From positions 1,178,001 through 1,242,000 of the forward strand of contig JAUIRK010000885.1 of NCBI GenBank assembly GCA_030549495.1: DNA of 64,000 nucleotides, read 5' to 3'. The notes under the pieces were generated by a model, which saw only the letters and a list, made by a program, of their open reading frames with translations, was not told the DNA's origin and ran no database searches. Position 1 is the stretch's first letter. Every line of letters begins with the position of its first letter. A program made the translations under genes and the position numbers. Origin of the DNA: Nectonema munidae. Lineage: Eukaryota > Nematomorpha > Nectonematoida > Nectonematidae. Below are positions 33,901 through 48,900 of this stretch, in pieces.

Positions 33901-36900
33901 TATATTATTGCTATTGCTTGTATTTTTGCCACGTTTGAGAGGTTATAAAACCCATTTGCTAATAGTGATTTAAGGTTATCATACAGTGATACAACAAATC
34001 AATTCTCGAATAAAAATCACTGATAACTGAACAACAAATTAAAAAAAAAAATTTACTGGAGATGTGTAAAGTGATTAAGACTAATTTGGGTACGCTGATT
34101 TCAAAAATCATAACCGTTTTGCTGTATCACGTCAGGATTTTCAGGAACAGAAATATTCCCATTGCCTAGAAGTCAGGATTTCAATGAAATTTACATATGT
34201 CTAACATGTCCATTTCGTACAATTGTTAACTTGTGTTATATTTCTTTCTTTCAGATAAAGATGAGTAGGCGTTCCTGTACCAATCATCCTGACAACTTCT
34301 GTTATGTCTGTGATCGGTATACCAAAAAAGATCAACAGCGAAGTATATCTACAGCAGTGAAAATGAAGGCCGCCTACTTTCACTACTTCGGGTGTAAGGT
34401 GGGGGACCAAGAGCTGGGCACCACACATCTGTGACAAGTGTCACACAACTTGATAGTGGTTGGTGGGCAAGCGCGCGAGCATGCCATTTGCGGTGCCCAT
34501 GATATGGCGTGAGCCGCAGAATCATCATGATGATTGTTATTTCTGCTGCACAAGCATCGCCGGCTTCAACAAGAAGAATAAAGGTCACATCAAGTACGCT
34601 GACTGCGTCTCTGCTTGTAAACCTGTGCCTCATGATGACGAGAACCCCGTTCAAACACCTCCAGCTGATCAGAAAATAGCTGTAAGCAGTGGTGAAGAGA
34701 ATGGCGATGATGAACCTTTTGAACCCGACCTTCTGAACCAGGGAGACTTAAATGATCTTGTAAGAGATCTTTTGCTGTCAAAGGCGAAGGCAGAGCTGCT
34801 TGGATCAAGGCTGCAGCAGTGGAATCTACAGGAACCTAACACCATGTTATCCTTGTTCAGAGCACGTCACAGAGACGTGGCTGAGTTCTTTGAGATGGAA
34901 GACACGATGACATTCTGCAGTGACATCAACGGTCTGTTGAAAGAACTTGGGTGTGATCACGATCCTGCAGACTGGCGCCTCTTCATCGACTCGGGGAAGA
35001 ACAGAAGGCTGTTTTGCTCCACAATGGCAACGAGAAACCATCAGTCCCACTAGCTCGCGCGTTCGGCATGACAGAGACCTATGAGACTATGCGGCAGCTG
35101 CTTGATTCCATCAAGTACAATGACTTCAACTGGCACATCTGCGGAGACTTGAAAGTGGTGGCGCTGTTGTTAGGGCTGCAGTCAGGCTACACGAAATACA
35201 TGTGCTTCCCTTGTCTCTGGAATAGCAGAGACGACAAGAATCACTGGACGAAGAAAGATTGGGAAGAGCGAAAGGAGCATGTACCTGGTCGACACAACGT
35301 GAAACATGTCGCCCTTGTCGACCCAGCCAAGGTTTTCCTTCCACCACTCCACATAAAGCTCGGCTTGATGAAAAGTTTTGTACGGGCAATAGATCTGAAT
35401 GGGCGTGGGTTTTTATACCCCAAGGAAAAGTTTGGCAATACCTGGTCGGGGGCCAAGATCAAGTATGGTGTCTTTGTTGGACCGCAAATCCGACAGATTA
35501 TGAAGGACGAAACTTTTCCGACAACTCTAAACCCCAAAGAGCTTGTGGAGGAGCTTCAAAGCTATGACGGACAACTTCTTGGGGAACGAGCGCGCGGACA
35601 ACTATGAAGAAATAGTGCAGCAGCTGCTGGAGTCCTTCAGGAAACTTGGCTCCAGGATGTCTCTGAAAATCCATTTCCTACACCAGCACCTGAACTTCTT
35701 CTCTGACAACTTAGGAGCAGTCTCCGACGAGCACGGCGAGCGATTTCACTCATGGAGACGCGTTACCAAGGGCGGCACAACCCGAACATGATGGGCGATT
35801 TCTGCTGGTTCCTGCATCGTGAAACTGACACAGAGCAGCACAAACGCAAAGCCAAATGCCTAAAGCATTTTTAATTACATTCTAGTGGAGTTTTTCTGTA
35901 ATTTCTATAATTTTGAAGCATTCATGATGAAATAAATGAATTTTTGTAAATTTCATTGTAATCCTGACTTCTAGGCAATGGAAATATTTCTGTTACTGAA
36001 AATCCTGGCGTGATACAGCAAAACGGTTATGATTTTTGAAATCAGCGTACCCAAATTAGTCTAAATCACTTTATACGTCTTCAGTTAAAATTTTTTGTTG
36101 TTCAGTGTAAGTGGTAAGTATGGTAGTTGCTAAGGAGTTTTAAATAAAATAAAAATTGAAGAGTGGATTCTTTATATATGCAATGCTATAAAAATAAAGT
36201 TGTTTGGGGGTGTATGATATCCCAAATACATAGTTAGCGTATCATCAAAGGACAATCCTAATTGTTTGTGTAACGTATTTAGAATTTGAAAGACAAACTC
36301 ATCAAACGAGTAGTACTCTCTTAACTCTTTTATGCTCAGAGGTCACATAAAATAAAATCCTCTTTTTTAAGTCATAAATCCATTCGAAAAGATAAGATGA
36401 GGGATTCATTCCTGTATCGTTGAACTTTTCTACTCATATCTCATTATAACTTTATTTGTGTGATTGAGTTGCTCACTTGCTTTTTTTTCAATTTTATTAC
36501 CCAGCATTTGTAAAGCTCATAATGTATTATAAAATTATTTTCAATTATGTTTTGTGAAAGTATTCCTTCATATCTGACTTAAATTGTTTGTAAATCTTAA
36601 ATAGGACGGGCTAAATATCATTTTTCTTCAGACTCGGATTCTTCTGTTTATGTCTTAACCTCCAATTCTCCTGACGATAAAATTTAAAGTAAAAAATAGC
36701 ACAGGTAGAGAAGTGAATCAAAAGGTACAAAAGTAGTCTTGAATTTAGTAAAAAATGGAGATTACTGACAGAAAAATAACTTGTGATAACATTTTTCAAA
36801 TCTTACTTTGCTTTGCGAGCTTTTATAAAAGAAACTGGCACCAGAGCTTCAAATATCTCTTACTTCTGCCAAAAAATCTCGTGTCCTAAGACGAACACGG

Positions 36901-39900
36901 TAATTAATTTAATTTCTTCATTGCTTCATAACCAAAAGTTGATTTGCAGCTCGAAAAAGCCTGAGATAATTATGACCTATAGTGCGACAAAGCCGGGTGT
37001 TGACTTTTTGGACAAAATGGTGCGTACCTACCCATAGTACAAGAAGATGGCCATTGGCATTATTTTTCAACATTCTTGATGTTTTAGCTTTTAATTCAGT
37101 TATCATTTGGAACAATTTAGACAAGTGATTCCCGACCTTTTTTAGGCGACTCCAATTATATTTCTCAAAATATGGACGTGACCCCGCTAATTTAGTTGCA
37201 TATACTTTACTAAAACTATATGATTAGCTGGCTGCAAAAGTAAGGGACGACAATTGTAATGAATATATCTGTAAGAAAGTTACTTTAATTTTGTCAAGGA
37301 CAAAACTAACATCATTAAATTTTATTATATTCACGGCATTATGAATTTTAAAACTTGACATTAACCCATTTAGGACCAAGCAAAGCAAACGATATCTAAA
37401 AAAAACGCTGACGATTTATATTCAAAGTCATTGAAAAAAGCAGACGAAGATGAAATTACTTATGTTCCAAAATAGGAACATTGGTCGTAAATGGGTTAAT
37501 TAAAACAACCACTTCTGGAATAATATTCTGTCACATTCTTTAAAAAACAAGCTAAAGGTGTGAAATGGTAAATTAATTTTAATTCGAGCCTTGGGCTTGA
37601 ATCAGCTTGCTGATTTTCTCTATTCGTGGTTCAGTCTTGAAAAGGGCTACCTTCAAATTATGTTTCGGTTGCAGCCACAGCTTCAACCTTAGCCTTTAGT
37701 TTTGATGGCAGTCTAGAGCTGCAAATCGTGATTCACAGAATTAGGTTCTAGCGAGGGGCAATAACACTTTCACAGCCTTGAATCCAAGGACTGGTTTCTT
37801 TTTTTCACAACATTCCAGAACACACTTAGAGTTTGTCGCTGAAAGTTAATACGAATAGTTTCCTCATGCGCGATAACTATAAGCTCCTCTTGAAGATTTT
37901 GGATAGAAGACTCTTCTACTGAAAGATCCTCGGCTTCGATATCGAAGGGTCTTCGCAAACCTTTATATTCTCATGCAGCTCTCCACCGGGAATGTACCTG
38001 TCCACTGCCTCAGCTTTTTTTGAAAGCCTTGAACTTTTCTGACACAGATTTATTGTCTCATCTTTTCTTTGCATGGACATATTCAGCAAATTCAACGCTG
38101 AAAATATGTCTGTCAGATATGCCTGTTTTAGCAATCACCTTGGTTCTGCAAGCCTTGATGTCAGTACATGAGCAAGGTTTTCTCGGTGAAGCAGGTAATG
38201 AGTTACTATCAGTGTGGAGTTGACTTGTTTTACTCTGGCAGTGAAACCTTGACGTGCATCTAACATTGCAGGTGCTCGATCCGAGCACACACTTTAGTGC
38301 TGATCACATTTTTCTTTGATGAAACTATCAATCAACTAGAAAAGACCTTCACCTCTTGTCTCCAGTGATTTACTGAACAGAAAGTTTTCTTCAATGTTAC
38401 TCTTCCTTTGGTGCCACTCATATACGATCCTAGCATCGTTACCGACGTCAGTCAACTCATCCATCTCTAAACTAAATTTTCCTCTCTCCTTGATGGCGGC
38501 CACTGCCTATTACTTAATGTCTTGCGACATCTCTTGAATTCTTAGGTTGATTGTGTTATCTGACAGCAGAATAGCTTCATTTTTTTACTACAGCATCTCC
38601 AAGTATGGTACAAACCATAATCAAGGGCTGCTAGCTTCACCATGTGTGTGGCTGCATATACTTAGCAATTTCCCAGATAAGATACAAGTGTTGCTTGTTG
38701 AACAGAATACACTCCCTTGTGTAGAGACTATAGAGTTGTCACCCCTAACGATTGAGTTGTTTTTCTTTGCTCTTAAAAAACTCAAGACCTTTCTCTTCCA
38801 GAGTTGGATGTTTTCCTTGGAGATGTCGCTTGAGATTATTTTCTTTAAGCGACTCGTGACTGACCACTTCCCGACATACAACGCATTCTGGGTTTCCGGT
38901 TCCATCATCGATGAGACAACGTAAATCCAGTGCTAAAAATTATTCTTTCTACACCAGTTTTCTGGACATCACTAAAGAAATCTGAAATGAAATATAAATT
39001 AAATTAAATTGCTAACCCACCCCTTTTGGGCACCACTCCCATCTATAGGGTTGGTGTGCATAACAAACACATATATACAGACACATCGAGAAATTGTATA
39101 AAAGATATTAAAAAAACTTACGAAAAATTATAACGAGGAAAAGATGTAATTCGTTTAAAATGAAAATAGCGTATATATTATTTCTTAAAATTGTACAAGA
39201 AAAGCATGAGATACTGGTTATTTGACAGCTTTTTTTCTACTCTCTCTATGTCTTTCTTTAAAAGATATGAAGATTAAAGTTGATTTATCATTTTTGCGCG
39301 TTGTCTTCGTACTTTTCTTCATTTATCTTTGTTAAAAATAGATAAGAAATTATCCACAACCAATATGTGACTATATCCTAAAAACTCTTAGAATCAAGAG
39401 TTGGCAATGTTTTTATTTTGAGGTCTTGGCGGCCCAAGGTTGGTAAACAAGAACAATGTGAAGATAAAATGGAGAAACTTTTTGACAAAGAGTTGTTTGG
39501 AATTAATGATTAAGTTGATACCTGGATCTGTAAAATTCAGAGAGTCTGAAAAACAAAAAAGATGTTATTTTTGCGACATAAGCAAATACAGAAAAACAAA
39601 AAGTGTTGTCATAAATGTGCAAGAAACATATGTAAAGCACATTAAAATATAGTGTGTTCAAAATGTTAAAGCCAATTTTTTCCAAATAAAGTATTATTTT
39701 TGAAAAAAGAATGTTTTTTTTAATTATATATTACAACAAAGTATTAAAATAACGATAAAAAATTTTTTTACTTATATAAATCTAGGCTCCAGTCCTTTGT
39801 TTTCCTTATGGAGTGTGTCAAATAAGTCATTAGAACGAATAGTTTGTCTATTTCTGAAAAGAAGGCGTTTGTTCAATCATTCGAATCCTTCACCACACTC

Positions 39901-42900
39901 GAATTGAATGAAGATATTTGAAGTTGTAGCTGATGACACCGTTTCACCAGATGAGAATTTAGACAAATTTTGATCACTAGGTTTTAAGTGTATCTTCATG
40001 GTTTGATGGCTTAAATTAGACTATTATAAACAATAAGATATTGGTTTCTGTGGAAACTTGGTACAATCTAATGTTATTTGAGGTTTTGCATAACTTTGGT
40101 TTCTCTAGTTTTCACTCCATTTTACCAGTCATATTAAAGTCTATTTAATGAGAAAACTATATAAAAGAGTTTTTACAGATTTGGCCATACTGTCATGTCC
40201 TTTATCTATTGTATCACTTGTGGTTTCATTGACCTGGGTCTATTGATAAAAAAATTTGAAATAACAATCGAATTTTGGAAAATAATTTCAGATTGCCCTG
40301 CAAATGAAATCCAAATCGATTTTATTCCATCAAATTCAAGAAAGAGTGAAAGATTTATAAATTGCGTTTTAATGTTACACAAATTTTGGTTCATATTTAA
40401 ATAATGCTTAATCGATTCTAATAAAATTTAGAAGAAGGTTTGGTAATAGTGTTTTTTTTATTATAAATATCAAATTCTACATTCACCTTATATGCAAAAT
40501 AGCATCTAAGAGTTGCGACATTGTTCTTATTAAGATAAGTAATTCTGTCCATATAAAAATTAACATGGTGGAAGAGATTAGTGCAAATTTGAAAAAATAT
40601 TCAAATTGAACTGCACAAGAGATATAAAACCGTTTATAGATATTGCTTTTTTTTAATTTTTGTAAAAATACTGAATTTATTTCAAATTAATTGTATATTT
40701 GTTTTTTTAGTTGTCAATATCTCATCCTAGGGAAGAATATAATCTTCCATAGCTCAACAGATGGTGAGGATAGTCGGAATCGAGACCAGACCAACTGGAT
40801 CTAGACCCTACGCTCCCACCACTACGTCTATTAATACATGTTTAATGAATGAACTTGTTAATTCAGAACTATGATTTTCATACGATGTTCGTATTTTATG
40901 TATACAGACAGACGTGTTTAATCAAATTAGTTAAAAAAAGAAGTTAAATAGCCTGATTGCTCTTTCTTGTTGCCAGATTAGACTGTCTCTACATCAGCAT
41001 TACATGTCATTCCAAAAAACAATTTTTGTTTGAAACTGAATGAACACTTCTGCATTTGTTTTTTTATTGTAATTTTTCTTAAAATTTCCTTTTTTTATTA
41101 AGGCTTAAATGAGATCCCTGGAATAACAGATTCCGAACTCCCTCGACGTTTAGGACCAAAAAGAGCTACGAAGATCAGAAAACTTTATAATTTAAAAAAA
41201 GAAGATGATGTCAGACAGTATGTCATCAGACGCTTGCTACCAATGAAAGAAGGTTAACTTATTTAAATTATTTATATTTATTTTAGATATGATCAAATGC
41301 TGTACGAATTTGCGACATTTTCTTTTTATGATATTTGTGTAAGAAAAGGACACATCATTATTATGATTCGCTAATTGAATTCAACAGGCTTTTGTTCAGT
41401 ACCAGATTTTTTCCACAAAAAGCAGACCACAATAAGTAATTTGATATAAAACTACCTTTAACTAGCTTCCTTTGTTAAAGGACCTATGTGATTCCTTCAT
41501 TAAATTTAGGTTTATATCAAATTACTTAATTTTGTCTGCTTTTTTTGTAATCAAATTACTTAAAATAAAGAAATCATTTATGTTATCCTAAAGACCATGA
41601 ATTTAAATAGGGTAAATTATGTCCAAACTAAAATAATAAATAATAGAATGTATGATTTTGAGTTAAAACATCCCTAACTGTTTTAAATTTTTTCAATTTC
41701 TTTAAATCTGTAACATTTCATTTCTCAAGCATATGTTCTTCTTTTTTGATAAAAAAAAAGAAGAAGAATGCAATACTTCACATTTAAGAAAAAATTGAGT
41801 GATTCCAAAAAGAGTCATTGGTCCTACCATACTAGAATATTTCCAAAGAAAATTTTTTATTGCAAAAAAAACGAAAAATTTATTTTTGTTGAAATAAATG
41901 CCGTGAAGTTTTTATATGTAGAAAAACATCACATTTGGAGCATTTGATTTTTGTATTTTACATAATAAACATTTTTGACGTCTTTAGGGATTCAGGAAAA
42001 TGTGACATATTGTCTCTTGTAGTTTCTTCATGGGAATACTTTTTATTCCTCTTGGTCCAAGGTTTGTAGTATTCATTGATTTTGTTTTTTGATCAATATT
42101 TTAACAATTTCTCTTCTAAAATCTTTATTTGAAATTCTACAATCGCTGATAATTTGGTACATTCTCCAGACAAACAAAAGCTATGTTCATTGCATCTATT
42201 ATTAAAGGCCAGTACCATTTCTTACTTCTAATTTGTGGCCTATAAATCGACACCGCCCATGCCTTTGTTGTATGATTTGATCATACGTGGTTAATCGATT
42301 TCAATTCTTCCTTTTCCTTTTTTCCATCTTGAAATTTTCTCAAGAGGAAAGTACCTTCTGAACTACTGAAAAATGTTAGGTTTGCGTTATCTTTCCATTT
42401 CAATATTACCATCACTAAAAAATAAAAATAAAATCTATTTCTTGCTTCGAATAAAAAGACTGAAGAAAATGGACATTTACAAGTTTTATTTTCTCTTATT
42501 GTACCTGTTGCTTTGATATTTTTGAAAATTAAATCCAATATCAAATTCTAAGAAATAAAAAAAATGATTCCTTGGCTCACTACAACAAGAAATCTTTTCT
42601 TTTACAACTCTAGAACCCAATGACTTTTTATTTTAGATTCATTTACTTTACCTTTATATATTTCAACTTTATAAGGCAAGCCAGTAGAGCTAGAAAGCAT
42701 CCATGATTTAAAACCAAAACGAATTGGCTTACCACGAATAAACTGTTTGCATTTCTGTCTTCCAAAATATGTAGTCATAGTCTCATCGATGCTGAGATTT
42801 TCATGAAAAACTCCATATCTAACAAGTTTGTTATTCAGAATATCGTGCAAAGGTAGAACCTTAGCCATTTTCTTGTTAGACCAATTATTATCATTATCTG

Positions 42901-45900
42901 CACAATGCAAAAACTTCTTTATTTCGTAAAATCGATTTCTACTCATGGTAGCATAAAAAACAGGACACTCAACATTCTTTGCCCGACTCCAAAAATTTAC
43001 TCCCAAAGTTATAAATTTCTTCTTTTCAAACAAAAATTTTTGGAAAATTACGTGATTTCTTTGCATAATTATTCGTCTCTTTTGTTATCAACTCGATCAT
43101 ATCTTCAGCAACATCAGAAAAGCAATCCCAACTTAAAAAATTCAGTATAAAAGGACAACTAGATCATAGTTGTCTTGAAGCAAACTTCTCCTGATGAATA
43201 TCGCACATCTTTTTTTTTATTGAGTATGTTTTGAGCTTTCCAATTCGATAGACATTTTCCAACTATAATATCTTCTCTTGAAAGTTCAAAGTGGGAAAAA
43301 CATCGGCTTCGGTACAAACTTCTTTCAATTGAAGATTATTTTCATCGAGATTTTCTCTATCACCTTCACTATCACTCTCATTTCCACCACTCGGTACTCC
43401 AGTTACAACAATATCTGCGCTTAACATTTTATCTTTACTTTGAATATAAGCAAGAGCATTTTTCAAAAACGTATAACCTTCACTGTTACTCATAACCAAG
43501 GAATGGACAAAGAAAACTAACGATGAAGGAAATGAATTAAAAATGCGCAAATTTTGAACAATGGATTCAATGTCAAAAATCAATTATCATCAATCACATT
43601 CATAATACATCAACTAATACATCAAATGGCTCACTCTTTCAACTCGAACAAAAATAAGGAAATTTTTATATTATGTATGCATTTTCCCAATGGCTCCTTT
43701 TAGAGCCAAAGTATGATTTGTGTGAAAATAGTCAATAATTTGAGCTAACTCGTTAGAATGCCTTGATATATAAAGTAGGGATTTATCGAATGTGAATTTT
43801 TTTACATCCGGGATGCGAATATTTGATTTGACATCCTAGCGGATATAAAATATTTTTAAAAAGTTGTTTTATATTTTACAGTATCTTACTATTTTAATCC
43901 CTTTTTTATATTTTTTACTAGAATTTAAAGACATAACAAATCTTGTAAGTTTTAAACAAAAAAATACGAAAAGTTTCAATAGATATTTATAAAAATTGAT
44001 TTTAAATTGCGGATGTTAACATTATAAAAAATCTCCCGATGAGCGTGTAAAGCGGTTGTAAAATTTTTTGCGGATATCCGATACATCTCTAATGTAAAGT
44101 ATAAACAATTTTACATCAAAATTCTTATTTATAACAATTCAAAACTGAAACCTTTTTGTATGTATATTTTTTTAAAACGTGAACTTGAACTTTCAAAAAA
44201 CAACAAAAATGTCCAATCATTAGGTTGATTTAAAAAAAATGAAGTCAAGAATCTTTACAAATTTAATGAATACTTGCAAACTATTATTTTTCTTTACCAT
44301 ATTCACATTTTCAATGCATAAATGGTACCTTTCCTTTCTGAAGTACATTTATCTTATCAAGTGATATCCAAATATTTTCTAGATATGCATTATAGATAAG
44401 CTGGAGGTTGATCGCTCAAGCTAGCCAAAGTAACTTATGTGTAGGGAGTAGGATTCGCTAAATACAATCCCGGAATTGACGCCTATCCTATTTGTTGTAG
44501 CTAGCGAATTTAGCTCTTTGAGGTCAACTGGACCTAAAATCGACACATTACGTTCACGGATTTTAAAGAAGCAAATGCTGATGTCTTTAGTATTGTACAA
44601 CTGAGTGGAACCATGTCAGAAAGGCTTTGAATTCTTCTTAATGCTAAAACATCACATGGTGTACTTTGTAGTCTCAGTGGCTGCAGTCAATCTGAGCTTA
44701 TCGCTATCCATACAGCTAACACTTTGTAAAAAAGATCTTGGCAATAATAATTTCACAAGGGTTAGGCTATTATTATTATTATTATTATGATAGAAGGGCA
44801 TATTTTAAGTGTCATGGTATATGTTGTTGTTATCTAATTAATTCTAATAAATCATTTTCTTTTCAGCTTAAGTAGTTTATAAAATTTGTAACTTTCCAAG
44901 TTTGAATTATTTTCAATATAAGCAAACTCTGGCAATGTTTTTGGCTGTCTTACACTAAAAATATATTAACCTTCGCAGGAGACACATCGGCTTTTTACTC
45001 CAATCGATTTATTCAACTTAATTTTTCTTCATGAATCAAATATATGACAAAAAATAAGAATGGTATGTAAATTAACTAAATGCTATATTTTGTTATAATT
45101 TTTTTCATGCATTTTGTTTTAAGTACGTTGAACATAAAAAAAAATTCTAAACCTACTTTTCTGAATCAAAAAAAAAACATTAAATTATATTCTTTTAACA
45201 AAAGATAGGTATAAAAACATTTTTATATCTCATATTATTCTTTAGGTCGTAAATTTAATAATTTTGTGAAAAAATTTAAGCCATCTAAAAATAAAACAAA
45301 GGAAACATAAAACCTAAAAAATGGAAAAACTAATAAAAGTTTTATTTTCTATAAAATAAAATTAAAACAAAATGCAAGCTATAAAAAATTCTAGGCACAT
45401 AAATACAAATAATTCATATAATACTATATATGAATCATTGTACATTAAAAGGAACGAATTTTCGAAGGTAGTCTAAATTGATGATGATGATGATGATGAT
45501 CATCATAGCAATGATGAAGGTGGTGCTGATCATTTTAGAGAAAAGTTTGGATAAAAATTGTATTACTCAAATGAGAAAAGAATGCCTTTTACACATGATT
45601 TTTTACAATTTGAACGTTTTCTCATACCTCGTGTTCTTGGTAGGCATTCTGAAACTGAACAGTACCTTCAGCGACCCTACTGCTTCCTATAGTTTCTGTA
45701 GTTGGGGGAAAGCCATAGTAAAAAAGAAGGTTATTCACAGGTCGAGAAATTTGAGTGATGTTTGTGCGAATTTGCATAGAATTTTCGCATAGTTTGTAAA
45801 AAACGTTTAGAACTTAAAACTTCAGAAAAGATGGATATTTCGTTTTCTTTCTCCTCAACAATCTCTAGAGAAATTATGCCTATTGTCCATATATTGAATG

Positions 45901-48900
45901 CAGCTATATCTAAGTAATTGGAGAAAGCTGCAACTGTTCATTGTCTAATTGGCTTATAACAAGTTAAATCCCTGAACATTCGTTGAAACAATCTACCCCA
46001 CTTAAATTTATTATATAAGACGACATTTTCGGCTTTTTTATGAACGAAAACATTTCTACTGTGCTGAGATGACAAAACGTAAACAGCTTTAAAAAAATTT
46101 GGCATGTTTCTCACGGATATTGATGGAAGGAGATGTAGAGTGTGAGTAAACAAATTTGCCTCCAGTTTCACTCAAATTTAATGTACGCAAATAGTCTGGT
46201 TTTAAAATATAGGCCATGAAACTACTTATTACGTTAATTGTCCCACAAATTGTTTAATTTTTGATGAGTACCCATTCCTCTTCAGCACGCGAAGTAAAAA
46301 ATCTATCCAAAAATACAGCATAACCTGATGGCAAGTTACTTAAAGAGTAGTTTTTATTAAATGAGACCAAGGATATAAATGTGTTGCTTCATCATATAAA
46401 GAGTGTTGGAATCATTTAGATTAGATGATAAAATTCAATCCTTTAATGTCCAGTTTTTTGAGGTCATATATTTTAAGCAAACAACCGTCCTGGAATTTCA
46501 CTAACTTCTCATCTATGGTTTCCGCATTGATTGGATTCCAGAATTTATGCAATTTTTGAGAAATTGTCCTGAATGTATCTCAGCGGCTATTTTATCGAGA
46601 GGATTTCTACTTCTAAAATAGTCAAAACGAATAAAAACCTTTGCGAGTATGGAAACATTCTTCTGACAAGTAACACATGAATAAAAGGATCTCCATCTTT
46701 CGAAAATGGAACTTTTGTTGCAATTCTCTGATCTTTTGCTTGTCCCAAAAAGATAATACAACCGAAGTAAGCCATCAAATCGCTAATGACAATTTCTTCG
46801 TAGCAAATTTTCAAGTTCGTCTATTAGGGAGCTGCTTTTGTAAATTATAAATTTTGATGAATGTTGCCTATAAAACAAGTGGTTCTCAAACCAGCTTCGA
46901 TGAGGAGACCGCTAGGAGAACAACAGATGTTTTGTTATGCATTATTGAGTTTTTCGGCCTTGCACTAATGTGAGCCCTGTGCAGATGGAGATCTACTCTC
47001 TATATATATATATCGATAACTAAAATAAAGTCAATTACTTGCAGTGACGTAACTAGTTGGGGGCGGTCCGCCCCGGGCGGCATATTTTGAAATCACTCAT
47101 ATATTGCAATCAATATGATGTTAAGATCTTTATAACAGTTTGTGTTATAAGAGATTTTCATTTGACAAACATAAAAAACATGCATACACAACAAATCTGA
47201 GACCTGAAAAAAGTTTTTGACGAAGTTATTGAAGAGTTTGCTAACAAAAAAGCTAAAAAAGTTCATCTATAAAAGGTTGAAAATGAATATTTGTATGTAA
47301 TTAAATAAATTTTTCGGTTTTTTTTATTTTCATATTATAGGCATTCATATAAAACTATTTTATAAATAAATAACATTTTATGCGTTTTTAACCAATTTTT
47401 TTTAAATAAAAAGGGGCGTCAAATTTATGACCCGCCCCGAGCGGCAATTCTCATGGTTACGCAACTGATTACTTGTAATTTTCTTCCGTTTTTTGTCATT
47501 TTTAAAATATGAGTAATTAATCTGGGATCAAAAAAGATCAAAATTTTTTTCAATGTCTTGTCTTTTTCTTCATTCGAAGATCCACTTGGTCGAGAGAAAA
47601 AAAGTCTCTACAATTTCTCTCTTGATTATTGTTTTCTTCAATGCAGCCATCATCTCTGAAAATATTAGATGGTACATACTTCACATTCTTCAGATGAACA
47701 GGATTTCATAGTATCAAGGATGTCAATAATCAAGAGTGAAAGCAAAAATTGAAAACGTAAGTAGAAAAATGATGTACGAGAAAATTCAACGATGAAAGTT
47801 TGAAAATATGTAGCCGGAGGATTGCCAGTGAAAACGGAATGCACTTGATATGAGGCTAAATATGATGATATGTAAAGAATGATTCAATAATAAACAAATG
47901 CCACACACATTGGAACGAGGGAATATTTCATCATACAAAAAGTAACGTAGTGTGACAACATTGGATATAAAAAATTTTAAAGTCAAAGCCGCAAAATTAT
48001 TTATAGGTGGAGTAATGTTAAAAAAAATTTTTTTTTACATAAATGGAGTTGCAGACTCAAAAATTACAAATAGACGGAGTCAAAAAATGATAAGTAAATG
48101 GAGATTTGGACGTGCCTATCAACCAAGGTAAATTCTTCCCTAGACATAGCATCAAAGAAGTTTAACTTTCTTGCAGTTTTAGCTATAAGCTTTTCAAGCA
48201 ACACAACATCTTGTATATTTTCATTATTTTTTCAGAAACAAGTGAAGTAAAGTTTATGAAGCATTTAGTGATAGTAGATTGTTTACTCTGAAATCCCTTG
48301 ATCAATCCACACAATTGCTTGTAAGGGAATTGCTTTGATAGAAGTGGATTTGTTCTCAATTGAGGAAAGGACAGAGGGTAACTGAAGTTTCTTCTAATAT
48401 CTTTTAAAGATAATAATCCCTTTATCAAGAGGTTGTAAAACCGATGTAGTATTAGGCGGCAGAAAAACATTTGGGAAATTTTGTCTTTAGTGTGACGGAG
48501 TTACATTATCAACAAATAGAAAGATATTGCGATTCTCTCTTATTAACGTTTTGTTTAAAGATTCTAAAAGTTGAAAATAATTTTTCGTATCAGCCATACT
48601 TTTAAATTGTAATAATTGTGTGGAGTGATCTCGGACCTGCAGATTTACCCATTACAACAGCTTTTCCTATATTGACACTCATATTTGTGAGCAGAGAAAC
48701 AGTTAAACTCTCTTTGTTGCATTTACGACCCGTGCATTTTCTTCCACGAATAGATAGAGTGCGGCTCTGTAGAGATTGGAAAAAGGGCGATTTCATCCAG
48801 ATTTTATATATTATCAGGAAAATCTTGAATAATTTCAGGTTGTCTCTTTCAATTGAATTATGTATTCTAAAAGAGTCATAAAATTTGTCCTTTTATAAAT

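Larger units (their letters stand above)
34026..36106 (+). mobile_element. DNA transposon with about 165-bp terminal inverted repeats, unnamed family
   Basis: The left repeat (34026-34195) and the inverted right repeat (35945-36106) match almost throughout, from ACTGAACAACAAA inward to ATGAAATTTACA; over the inner 124 bases I count five differences, about 96 percent identity. Inside is one coding region on the plus strand that is distinctly richer in G and C than the flanks, suggesting recent arrival. Similar proteins are abundant in arthropod and hydra genomes as I recall, but I cannot name the superfamily with certainty. No clear target duplication is visible. Confidence 0.85.
37118..39450 (-). 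mobile_element. hAT transposon (ZBED5-like), 2.3 kb, inserted in the piggyBac relic
   Basis: The left end contains GTGATTCCCGACCTTTTTT and the right end, reverse-complemented, TTTACCAACCTTGGGCCGCC; both are usual hAT termini. The flanks GAACAATT (37110-37117) and GAACAATG (39451-39458) match at seven of eight bases and look like the target duplication. The minus strand carries a decayed transposase whose N-terminal finger CVVCREVV ... [10 protein letters not shown] lies near 38890-38750. Confidence 0.8.
33814..41102 (+). other. RPS6 intron 3
   Basis: 7,289 bases containing the long-TIR element (34026-36106), a piggyBac relic split by an hAT (36783-39660) with a MITE inside it, and a SINE near 40780. 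The parts 36114-36780 and 39661-40730 show nothing firm. Confidence 0.75.
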
